A stretch of DNA of 17,641 nt from Deltaproteobacteria bacterium (lineage in GTDB: Bacteria; Desulfobacterota_B; Binatia; UBA9968), in the NCBI GenBank assembly GCA_005879255.1, contig VBKY01000282.1, positions 1 to 17,641 of the forward strand. The letters are read 5' to 3'. The notes under the pieces are model-generated. The model saw only the letters and a list, made by a program, of their open reading frames with translations. It ran no database searches and was not told the DNA's origin. The first letter of the stretch is position 1, and every line of letters begins with the position of its first letter. Positions 1 through 6,844 of this stretch are shown piece by piece. Made by a program: the position numbers and the translations under genes.

Positions 1-933
1 CACGACGAAGCAATCGCCCTGCTCCCATTCGAACTTCTTACCGTTAATGATTGTAGCGCCGTTTCCGCGAAAGGCGTGATAGATCGCGCTGCAATTATGG
101 CGGTGCGTTTTGGTCACTTCCCCCGGACGTAACATTTGAATGCCGCACGATAACGTCGGCATCGTATGGCCTCCTGCCGCGTTGACGTATTCCAGCGCCA
201 CGCCATCGAAAGGGCTTCCCGGACCATCACGGAGACTTTGGAGCTTCTCGTAAGTGTCTTGCCATTTGTAGTGCAAGTTATAAGTGGGACGCTCCAAGGA
301 TTTTTCCCATATCGGTCTCGTTGCGCCGACTCGCGGCGCCGTATGCTCAGACAGATGCTTCGTTGGCTGGAGCCCACCGGGGAAAGCTTCCCACGTGATG
401 GCCTGGAGTAAAAAGAGTAAAGGATTATCCAGACCGTCGAGCCAAATCACCGGCTCACCGCCGTTACGGTGGCCGTGCCAGGTCATCGACGGCGTGAGAA
501 TCAAGTCGCCCTCCTGCATGGGAATTTTCTCCCCTTCAACCACGGTGTACGCGCCGGACCCTTTGAGAATAAAGCGGAAAGCGGCGAAATTATGCCGGTG
601 ATCGTGCGCAACTTCACCCGGCTTTAAGAGTTGCAACGTCATGAGCATGGTATGCGTGGTAGTACGTTGCCGGCGATTCTTCTCATCTTGGTATGCGGGA
701 TTGACCAATCGCAGCACTCGCCGTTCCGCTTTGCCGTCCAGACCATGCATATTGGCCACCGTCTGGATCGCCTCGTAGAGCGCCGCCCACTTCCACACGT
801 GCGGCAATACCGTTGTATGCGGGTCTTTACTGTAGGTCGCCAGGTCGGCCTCAGATGCCTGCGACCACAATCCTTCGACGCTTAGACAGCGAAGCTTTTG
901 ATCGAGCTCGCGCAAAAGTTCTTCTTCTGACAT
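1..933 (-). CDS. Gentisate 1,2-dioxygenase-like bicupin oxygenase (3' end cut by window edge)
   Basis: Gentisate 1,2-dioxygenases are cytoplasmic Fe(II) bicupin enzymes that cleave the ring of gentisate to maleylpyruvate. The frame is open from the ATG at 933 to base 1 (311 residues seen; the family usually has about 340-380, so the end lies outside). AAAGGA lies about 6 nt before the ATG. Cupin 1 spans about residues 98-160, with PGEVAHDHRHN (106-115) and the second metal-site motif TWHGHRN (151-157). Cupin 2 begins near 258, with PGEVTKTHRHN (270-280) and GDCFVV at the edge. HxH is kept in both cupins. The wording of both motifs (LKPGEVAxxHRH, GAYTVVEGE, LTPSMTWHGH) is that of gentisate, salicylate and 1-hydroxy-2-naphthoate dioxygenases; the exact substrate cannot be told. 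It is last in a same-strand run with the bicupin gene and the broken binding-protein gene. Confidence 0.85.
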   Translation of the reverse strand, partial: MSEEELLRELDQKLRCLSVEGLWSQASEADLATYSKDPHTTVLPHVWKWAALYEAIQTVANMHGLDGKAERRVLRLVNPAYQDEKNRRQRTTTHTMLMTLQLLKPGEVAHDHRHNFAAFRFILKGSGAYTVVEGEKIPMQEGDLILTPSMTWHGHRNGGEPVIWLDGLDNPLLFLLQAITWEAFPGGLQPTKHLSEHTAPRVGATRPIWEKSLERPTYNLHYKWQDTYEKLQSLRDGPGSPFDGVALEYVNAAGGHTMPTLSCGIQMLRPGEVTKTHRHNCSAIYHAFRGNGATIINGKKFEWEQGDCFVV

Positions 934-1047
934 CTTTTTTCCTTTGTCGAATCCTTCGACGTACGACTCAATCGGCGTGACACTTGGATGTCCGCGGCAT
1001 TGCGGTCTCCGGAGTGTGGGGAAAATAGTTCACACCGATGTGCTCGC

Positions 1048-1805
1048 CTATTTTCTGAGACCCAACTCTTTTTGCACTTCGCGCAAAGGCGCCAGGTCAA
1101 TGACCTCACTCAGCGCGACATCTCGATTCAGCTTGAGCTCCACTTTCGCTTGTTCGATGACAAGGCGCAAACCTTCCTGCGGAATATTTCCGTCCGGACT
1201 GAATACCTTCCAGGTGGCATCGTAAGAAGCCGCAGCGTGGTCACGCTCCACCTTCCCCCATTCCATCAGGATCCTCACAGCACTTTCTTTATCCTCACGG
1301 ATGAAGCGGTTTGCCCGCACCATGGCCCCAAGGCGATAAATCTGAGATCTTTTTCCGTGTCCAGGCCGAAAGATTTCAACATCATGCGACCCGCTACCTC
1401 GTCCGTGCCGCCGAAGTTGCCGATACCGACGGTTTTTCCTCTAAGCTCTTTGCCAGATTTGTATTCGGGCCTGGCAACTAAGGCGTGGGTCGAACCATCC
1501 AGCAGGCTCGCGAGCGCGCGCATGGGCATGCCCCGAAGCGCGCCGCGCACGACCGAGCCGAAGAGCAGAGTATAGCCAATATCACCGGTCACCAGGGCGG
1601 TTATAATATTCGGCACGTTCATGCGGATAATCTCTACGTCCAGCCCCTCGTCTTTGAAAAAACCTTTTTTCAAAGCTACTCCGGATGGGAGAAAGGACAT
1701 ATTCGGGTTCGTTACCGAGATGCGTATTTTGTCCGCGCCTCCAACCTCCTTGCCTGGCACGCAGCTGACTAACAAGATGAACAGCCAAGACCCGATTTTT
1801 TTCAC
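1048..1805 (-). pseudogene. ABC transporter substrate-binding protein, NMT1/SsuA-like, broken by internal deletion and frame change
   Basis: The first part (GTG 1805 to about 1325) reads as a periplasmic binding protein of the NMT1/THI5/SsuA type, which delivers small organic substrates to an ABC importer. It has a hydrophobic leader with a possible lipobox (LVSC), then KIRISVTNPN, GFFKDEGLDVEII and GKTVGIGNFGGTDE. The last part continues in another frame from about 1326 to the TAG at 1048 with the family's usual C-terminus (RANRFIREDKE, ILMEWGKV, VIEQAKVELKL). The two parts meet at DLRFIALGP / AMVRANRF, where homologues have roughly 60-80 further residues. About 253 residues remain of about 325-330. 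The GTG at 1805 is chosen because GAGGAG lies 6 nt ahead; a TTG at 1838 is further out. The start is 14 nt after the bicupin stop, so the two were co-translated. No permease or ATPase is nearby. Confidence 0.8.
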
Positions 1806-1819
1806 GGCAAACTCCTCGG

Positions 1820-2908
1820 TTAGCTCGCGGCTTTCCAAACATCGCCCATTTGGTTCTTGACGCCGCGCTTGCCGAGCTCTTCTTCGAACATGGCGCGAAT
1901 CTGTGGATCTTCATCTTCGTATTCGATTTGATCGCCGCCCGTTTTAACGCTCTCCGAAGTTCCCCATTGTTTTCGTAAACCGGGAAATTTTCGGCTGCTG
2001 AAAGGCTTCAGCGCCAGGTATCGAGCCGGTTCGCCGCCGATGTTGAAATGCTGATGAAACCAGCGCTCAGGCGGAACGAGCAAACTTCCCGCCTTCCAGT
2101 TGTAGCGTTTAATATCCTCGCCTTCGCGCCACACCCTCGAGAAACCCTCACCCCTGAGAATGATGACGTGGGCGCCGGCGCCGTGGCGATGAGCTTTTTT
2201 GTAGGTACCGACCGGAAACTGGGAGATATGCGCCGACATGACGTTGTTGGACATCTCGATCATCAGCATCCTGCCGCCGGCGCCGCGCTCTTTTCGTTCC
2301 GGCAACTCGTAACTGCGCACGTCGCGAATAAAGTTCGTATCGTGAAAACCTTCTCCGGGGATCTTTGCCCGGCCACTAAAAAAATCCTCTTCGCCGGCGT
2401 AGCGGTCAGTGAAACGATAGTCGCAGTTAAAGACGAAGTCGATATTATGATAGAGATTCAACACCGTCGGCGCATTGGTCATTGCCAGAAGCCGCACTGG
2501 TTTGTCGCCCTGCCCGTTGAAGTGCTGATACCAAGCGTTGAGGGGCGGCGAGAAGAGCGCGCCTTCGCCCCACTCGAAGGTTCGTTTCTTGCCGTCCTCT
2601 TGCCAGACCGTCGTCGCGCCGCGCCCACTGACGACATAGATCAGCTCTTCGAACATATGCTTTTGCGGTTCTATAAATTTGCCGGGTGCGATTTCGCAGA
2701 TGTAGCAATCATTGATTCCCTCCGAGCCATCCAAATTGAGATATACGCCGCGGCCGCCCATCCGTGGCCAGGGATTGAGCTCCACCGCGTTAATGTCTTC
2801 GACGTGAAACCCGCGCACCGCCGGCACGCCTTCCCTTTCCAAAAACTTTTGGTACGTGGTTTTTGCGCCCAATTCATTGCCGGGACGTTTCAGATCCGGT
2901 GTAATCAT
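1820..2908 (-). CDS. Bicupin domain protein of unknown substrate
   Basis: A 362-residue protein with two cupin barrels. The N-terminal one (about 65-145) carries KHMFEELIYVVSGRG (83-97) and SPPLNAWYQHF (120-130), and the C-terminal one (about 222-302) carries KKAHRHGAGAHVIILRG (237-253) and VPPERWFHQHF (278-288). Only the second has a full set of likely metal ligands (His240, His242, His247, His285 or His287); the first keeps single histidines, so it may be structural. No signal peptide is seen, which suggests a cytoplasmic protein. The ATG at 2908 has AAAGGA about 7 nt ahead; an in-frame start 12 codons earlier lacks this. Proteins of this make-up are often labelled simply cupin domain protein. 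Its place at the head of an operon ending in a gentisate-dioxygenase-like enzyme suggests a role in aromatic or related acid breakdown, by context only. Confidence 0.8.
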   Translation of the reverse strand: MITPDLKRPGNELGAKTTYQKFLEREGVPAVRGFHVEDINAVELNPWPRMGGRGVYLNLDGSEGINDCYICEIAPGKFIEPQKHMFEELIYVVSGRGATTVWQEDGKKRTFEWGEGALFSPPLNAWYQHFNGQGDKPVRLLAMTNAPTVLNLYHNIDFVFNCDYRFTDRYAGEEDFFSGRAKIPGEGFHDTNFIRDVRSYELPERKERGAGGRMLMIEMSNNVMSAHISQFPVGTYKKAHRHGAGAHVIILRGEGFSRVWREGEDIKRYNWKAGSLLVPPERWFHQHFNIGGEPARYLALKPFSSRKFPGLRKQWGTSESVKTGGDQIEYEDEDPQIRAMFEEELGKRGVKNQMGDVWKAAS

Positions 2909-2966
2909 GTGATTTCCTTTCGTTAAAAAATTCTGCGGCAGCACGCTGACTCGCGTCCTATTGGCG

Positions 2967-2996
2967 CTTGTAGTACGTCTCCTTGCAGCGGGTCAA
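2967..2996 (-). promoter_or_regulatory. Possible sigma-70 promoter of the bicupin operon
   Basis: On the minus strand TTGACC (2996-2991) is followed after 18 bases by TACAAG (2972-2967), about 60 nt before the bicupin ATG. A perfect TTGACA lies at 3006-3001 but has no good -10 box at the right distance. Weak prediction from consensus matching alone. Confidence 0.25.
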
Positions 2997-3006
2997 GATG
3001 TGTCAA

Positions 3007-3393
3007 ACGCTGCGTTATGCCAATCCAATTCGCTCCTGATGCGCAACTTAGTCGTCATTGTCTCCAATCGGTTGATTTCACCATCGTAGGGCAGTACCTC
3101 GCAACGTATTGCGATTCGCAACGGGGCATTTGGAATTTACGCTATACCGGCGCACTCAAGCGACCGAGACACCCCGTCGGAGATTCACGAAGTCACCTCA
3201 AGTAAAAATTTTTCTTGACGTTTTTCGGAATTTAAGTACCCTAGGAGCCTATAGTAGATCAACGGGTCCGCCCCCATCCACCGACCGGATCATTGATCTC
3301 TCCCGCGAAACGCGTGGCCCCTAAGGTAACAAAGCCGAACTCGCCCAAGCCGCCGCGTAATATTGCGTCGTTGATCCGGCCATTTATTAACCC
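3007..3393. other. Divergent intergenic region without a convincing gene
   Basis: This stretch lies between the divergent bicupin gene and the first tandem paralog. Short open frames in it (for example around 3017-3205 and 3109-3324) show no recognisable protein and no ribosome binding site. It holds one candidate promoter (3215-3242) and a small palindrome, GATCA-t-TGATC, at 3288-3298 that could be an operator but is too short to judge. Confidence 0.4.
3215..3242 (+). promoter_or_regulatory. Possible sigma-70 promoter ahead of the tandem unknown genes
   Basis: TTGACG (3215-3220) lies directly after an A/T-rich run (about 3201-3214) that could be an UP element. The poorer TACCCT (3237-3242) follows after 16 bases. 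Transcription from here would leave an untranslated leader of about 145 nt before the GTG at 3394. The -35 is good and the -10 poor. Confidence 0.3.
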
Positions 3394-3987
3394 GTGAAAG
3401 TTATCGATCTAGTACAGATGATGATCGATCAGGCTCCCGGATATTATGCTCGTGCCTTGCGGGTCATCGGTCAGGATCTGGCCGATCTGATCCCGGAAAA
3501 CCTGACGATCGAGCTGCAAGGCGACAACTTCATAGCCCAAGGGTTGTGCACCAAAAGTAGAATCGAGGAGCGGAATCCAGCCACACCATGGGCGATCCTA
3601 AGCAGGCTTTGCAACACGCTGTTTGGCAATATATTTAGGACTTCGGGGCGTGAGCCTGATTTGGAATTTGTGCCTTTCAGCCGCACCTACAATGCCCACG
3701 ACATCGAGCGCTTAGACAAGCAGGGCACCAGACAGCGGAGCGGCGCCAGCATGCCTGACATTTATAGCCTTGGCGAAAGGCTTCGCACTATTGGCAAGGT
3801 GATAGATGCCCACAACGGCCGCATTGTCAGAATCTTCAAAGACTTGCATCAAATCATCTTCGAATACCAAGACGCCGCCGGGACTGCGCGCAAAGAAGAG
3901 CTCAGCAATACCGAGCTTTACCAGCTGCAACAACGCTACGCGGCAGAGCGGGGCGGCTCGAATCCGCCTGTCTCGGATAAGGGATAA
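3394..3987 (+). CDS. Unknown protein, first of two tandem paralogs
   Basis: A 197-residue protein whose family I do not recognise. It has no signal peptide or clear membrane segment. It has two conserved blocks shared with the next gene. An N-terminal block (about 14-47) includes GYY.RALR.IGQDLADL and ends in GDNF. A C-terminal block (about 95-185) includes F.RTY..DI.RL, PDI..LGE.LRTIG and GR...IFKD...I.FEY. The middle (about 50-92) differs between the copies and may be a flexible linker. Strong conservation between the copies shows that this is a real gene. The GTG start has no Shine-Dalgarno match ahead; ATG codons 8-9 residues in (MMIDQAPG) are possible alternatives and also lack one. Coding is confident, function unknown. 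Confidence 0.75.
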   Translation: MKVIDLVQMMIDQAPGYYARALRVIGQDLADLIPENLTIELQGDNFIAQGLCTKSRIEERNPATPWAILSRLCNTLFGNIFRTSGREPDLEFVPFSRTYNAHDIERLDKQGTRQRSGASMPDIYSLGERLRTIGKVIDAHNGRIVRIFKDLHQIIFEYQDAAGTARKEELSNTELYQLQQRYAAERGGSNPPVSDKG

Positions 3988-4157
3988 ACCGGCGTGCGCT
4001 GCCGCCCTTTATTTTCGTTTCTGGGTCTCTCATTACTATTTTATAAACTCCGGCCGCGCTCATCGACTGCGTTCCCGATCGCGCGCGGCGGCCAGGATGC
4101 GACCAAGGTTCCCTATTCGCCTCAAGTCCAGAGCCTATCGGCCGATTACAGACTATT

Positions 4158-4754
4158 GTGAAACTGTCCGAAACATTCAAGGTGAAGTCGAATGAGCCCG
4201 CCGGTTATTACGACCGCGCTCTGAGAGCGATCGGCCAGGACCTCGCCGACTTATTCCCGCAACAGCTCGAAATTGATTATCACGGAGATAATTTTGAGGC
4301 TCGCGTTCGTTGCGACCGCAAAAGATCTGAAAAGAAAAGCCCGCAGCCTCAGAAATCAGGGTTGCGAAACGTCTTCCACAAACTCGCGACTTATGAATTA
4401 GGTAAGCCGGCGGAGGGAGCCGAAATCGCGACCTTTGCGCGGACCTACAGTCCCGACGACATCACCCGGCTAAACGAAAGCGGACTTCACCGTCGCACAC
4501 AAGCCGGCAAGATCCCCGATATTCACCAGCTTGGGGAAATACTTCGTACCATCGGCAGGATCATCGACGCCGATGAAGGCCGGCTGATTAAGATCTTCAA
4601 AGATCAGCGCCGTATTGCATTCGAGTATGTGGAAAAGAGCGGCGCGACGCGCAAAGCAGAAATGACGCTTTCGGACTTATATAAAATACAAAAGGACTAC
4701 TATCAGAAGCGCATCGATACCCATAGCGTCGATCCCTGGAAGAGGCACGATTGA
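4158..4754 (+). CDS. Unknown protein, second of two tandem paralogs
   Basis: A 198-residue protein paralogous to the gene 170 bp upstream. In the N-terminal block (GYYDRALRAIGQDLADLF to GDNF, about 17-47) some 22 of 31 residues match by eye. The C-terminal block (about 93-185) also aligns throughout: FARTYSPDDITRL, PDIHQLGEILRTIGRIID, GRLIKIFKD, IAFEY, ending in a basic helix rich in K, R and Y. The middle (about 52-90) is lysine-rich and not alignable. The GTG start lacks a visible ribosome binding site, as in the first copy. No signal peptide or transmembrane segment is seen. Both copies probably arose by local duplication followed by divergence. A function cannot be assigned from sequence. 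Confidence 0.78.
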   Translation: MKLSETFKVKSNEPAGYYDRALRAIGQDLADLFPQQLEIDYHGDNFEARVRCDRKRSEKKSPQPQKSGLRNVFHKLATYELGKPAEGAEIATFARTYSPDDITRLNESGLHRRTQAGKIPDIHQLGEILRTIGRIIDADEGRLIKIFKDQRRIAFEYVEKSGATRKAEMTLSDLYKIQKDYYQKRIDTHSVDPWKRHD

Positions 4755-4851
4755 ATCCGCACAGTGACAGATTCGGATTTCAGCGAAAGAGTATTGGTCA
4801 GCGCGGCTGTGCTGTGGCGCGATTTCGATAAGCGGCAGCTCGGAGCGAGAG

Positions 4852-5748
4852 CTACGGCAGTCGCAGCTTTGGATCGAGGGCGTCGCGCAGCGAATCGCCG
4901 AAGAGATTGAAGGCGAAAACTGAAAGACTGATAGCGAGCCCGGGGTAGATCGCCATCCAGGGGGCTCGTTCGGCGAACTCGACGGCGGCGCCGCGCAGCA
5001 TAAGACCCCAGGCTGCTTGGGGTTCCGTTACGCCGAGGCCGAGGAAGGAAAGCGAGGCCTCCAAAAGAATCGCCTGACCGAGAAACGCGGTCAGCATGAT
5101 CAGATAGGGCGCCATGACATTGGGCATCATATGGCGAACGATGATGTGCAACGGACCGAAGCCGAGAGCGCGCGCGGCTTCTACAAACGGCATCTCACGC
5201 AAAGCGAGGGCGCTGCTGCGCACGACGAGAGCGCAGCGCGGCACCATCGGAACGGTGATGGCGAAGATGACATTCGTCATTCCGGAGCCGAGCAACGAAA
5301 CAACCACCAGCGCCAAAATGACCAATGGAAACGACAAAAGCAGATCCATGAAACGTTGGAGCACGAGATCGATCTTGCCGCCGAAATAGGCGCTGGTCAC
5401 GCCGATGAGCGCTCCAAGGGTTGCCCCAAGGAAGGAAGACGCGAACCCGATCCACAAAGCAGTCCGCGAGCCGTAGATGATACGGGTGAATACGTCTCGA
5501 CCGAAGGTGTCCGTTCCAAACCAGTGAAATGAATTCGGTGCCTGTAGCATTTTTCCGTAATCCGTCGCCAACGGATCGTACGGTGAAACCAACCCCGCCA
5601 GGACGGCAGCCGCGATCATGATGCCTATAATGGCCGCGCCGACGGCTCCTAACGGGCGCTGACGGGTGAAGCGGGAAGATGCCTCAAGCCACCAATCAAG
5701 GCGAGAGACAACTGGAAGCGTAGAGGTCTTAGCGCCAGATCTTGCCAT
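4852..5748 (-). CDS. ABC transporter permease, DppC/OppC/NikC family
   Basis: Inner-membrane permease of a peptide/nickel-type importer, 298 residues, a normal length for the family. It has the typical N-terminal RQRPLGAVGA and a first membrane helix (about 34-56), followed by the family's periplasmic stretch SPYDPLATDY and HWFGTDTFGRDVFTRIIYGSR (about 75-95). Five further hydrophobic segments follow. The cytoplasmic EAA loop that docks the ATPase is seen as FVEAARALGFGPLHIIVRHMMPN (about 188-210). Late motifs are LEASLSFLGLG and DALDPKLR at the C-terminus. ATG at 5748 with only a weak ribosome binding site. It is the last gene of the transporter operon, 93 bp after the partner permease. No ATPase gene follows; instead there is a convergent gene. 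Confidence 0.93.
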   Translation of the reverse strand: MARSGAKTSTLPVVSRLDWWLEASSRFTRQRPLGAVGAAIIGIMIAAAVLAGLVSPYDPLATDYGKMLQAPNSFHWFGTDTFGRDVFTRIIYGSRTALWIGFASSFLGATLGALIGVTSAYFGGKIDLVLQRFMDLLLSFPLVILALVVVSLLGSGMTNVIFAITVPMVPRCALVVRSSALALREMPFVEAARALGFGPLHIIVRHMMPNVMAPYLIMLTAFLGQAILLEASLSFLGLGVTEPQAAWGLMLRGAAVEFAERAPWMAIYPGLAISLSVFAFNLFGDSLRDALDPKLRLP

Positions 5749-5793
5749 GTCACAGCTCGTTCAATTGTTTCAGATGGTTCGACATGGTCTGAG

Positions 5794-5820
5794 TTCCTGA
5801 ACCGTTTGAACGATTTGAAC
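5794..5820. repeat. Three 9-bp tandem repeat units in the permease gene gap
   Basis: On the plus strand TTCCTGAAC (5794-5802), CGTTTGAAC (5803-5811) and GATTTGAAC (5812-5820) follow one another without a gap and share the core TTGAAC or TGAAC. The array fills part of the 93-bp gap between the two permease genes. Directly beside it GAACAC (5817-5822) and GTGTTC (5834-5839) form a 6-bp stem just after the upstream permease stop. Confidence 0.5.
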
Positions 5821-5841
5821 ACCTTCCATTTTTGTGTTCCT

Positions 5842-6771
5842 TCACCGATAACGGATGCGCGGATCCAAATAGGCGTTTATCAAATCAACGAGAAAATTGA
5901 CGAAGATAAAGACAAACGAAGTGAGCAACACCAAACTCTGCACCATGGTGTAATCCCGTTGGCTGATCGCTTCGACGAAGAGCTTGCCGATACCGTTCAA
6001 GTTGAACACCTGCTCGGTCACCACCAGACCGCCGACGAGAAACGCAAACTCAAGTCCGATTACGGTAATCACCGGCAGCAGCGCGTTTTTGAGCGCATGG
6101 CGAATGACAACAGCCTGTTCCCATAACCCTTTCGCCCGCGCGGTGCGGATGTAGTCTTCGCGTAATACCTCTAACATCGCCGAGCGCGTCATACGCGTCG
6201 CCACGGCCGAATAACGGTAGCCGACCGCCAGGGCCGGCCAGATTAACTGTGAAAGATTCGCCTTCGGATCGACCCAGAACGAAGTAAAGGTTAGCGGGGG
6301 CAACCAGCGAAAATAAATGACGAAGGTAAGAATGATGACGATGCCGAGCCAGAAAGACGGGATGGCCAGCCCGGCGATCGAGAAAATCCGCACGAAGTAA
6401 TCGATCCACGTGTCTTGCTTCACCGCCGCAAGCGCCCCGAGGGGGATCGATATCAGAACCGCGACGATACTCAACTCAAGACGAATAGCGATCTCATGGG
6501 TGATGGGCCGACCCGTCCACATTGAAGTGCCAAAGTCTAGGCGGGGGATACCGACGATCCACGTGATGAACTGTTTCCAGATAGGCTGGTCTAGACCCAG
6601 TTGCGCGCGTTCGCGGGCGAGCGCCTCCTTCGGCGCATAGGATCCGGTGCCGGCGTATTTGAGTTCGACAATGTCTCCAGGCAAGACGCGGAGAAGCAGA
6701 AAAATAAGTACGGCAACCCCGAACAGAGTCGGGATCATTAACAACAGACGCTTGAGGATATACTGGTGCAC
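5842..6771 (-). CDS. ABC transporter permease, DppB/OppB/NikB family
   Basis: Inner-membrane partner permease of the same importer, 309 residues, typical length. The N-terminus YILKRLLLMIPTLFGVAVLIFLLLRVLPGD (4-33) is the classic first helix and family signature. It is followed by ARERAQLGLDQPIWKQF (52-68) and DFGTSMWTGRPI (79-90). The EAA loop is DYIRTARAKGLWEQAVVIRHALKNALLPV (about 206-234), and the C-terminus ends with VDLINAYLDPRIRYR. About six membrane segments can be seen. The start is a GTG at 6771 with no strong ribosome binding site; no better ATG is close. It lies 73 bp after the binding-protein gene; that gap contains an inverted repeat. The substrate class (peptides, nickel chelates or other) cannot be read from the permease. 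Confidence 0.93.
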   Translation of the reverse strand: MHQYILKRLLLMIPTLFGVAVLIFLLLRVLPGDIVELKYAGTGSYAPKEALARERAQLGLDQPIWKQFITWIVGIPRLDFGTSMWTGRPITHEIAIRLELSIVAVLISIPLGALAAVKQDTWIDYFVRIFSIAGLAIPSFWLGIVIILTFVIYFRWLPPLTFTSFWVDPKANLSQLIWPALAVGYRYSAVATRMTRSAMLEVLREDYIRTARAKGLWEQAVVIRHALKNALLPVITVIGLEFAFLVGGLVVTEQVFNLNGIGKLFVEAISQRDYTMVQSLVLLTSFVFIFVNFLVDLINAYLDPRIRYR

Positions 6772-6783
6772 GCGTCAGCTAGT

Positions 6784-6838
6784 CGAGGATTGAAGATGGA
6801 AGATCGACGATCGTACGATTCTCGATCATCGATCCTCG
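6784..6838. repeat. Inverted-repeat hairpin between binding protein and permease genes
   Basis: Outer arms CGAGGAT (6784-6790) and ATCCTCG (6832-6838), middle arms GATCGA (6802-6807) and TCGATC (6822-6827), and a perfect 10-bp palindrome ATCGTACGAT (6810-6819) nest inside one another. The structure starts 6 bp after the binding-protein stop. In ABC importer operons such intercistronic stems often protect the binding-protein mRNA or reduce read-through to the permeases, so an expression-balancing role is likely. There is no U-run, so it is not a classic intrinsic terminator. Confidence 0.55.
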
Positions 6839-6844
6839 GTTTGG

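Noticed and set aside
2048..2926. 292-residue open frame on the plus strand opposite the bicupin gene
   Set aside because: It is the complement of a well-supported cupin gene, is rich in Arg/His/Ala as antisense frames are, and shows no protein family signature.
3017..3324. Two short plus-strand open frames upstream of the tandem genes
   Set aside because: No ribosome binding site, no recognisable protein, and they overlap the candidate promoter region.
4752..4780. AATCCG/CGGATT inverted repeat after the second tandem gene
   Set aside because: Only 6 bp of stem with a 14-nt loop and three T bases; too weak to call a terminator.
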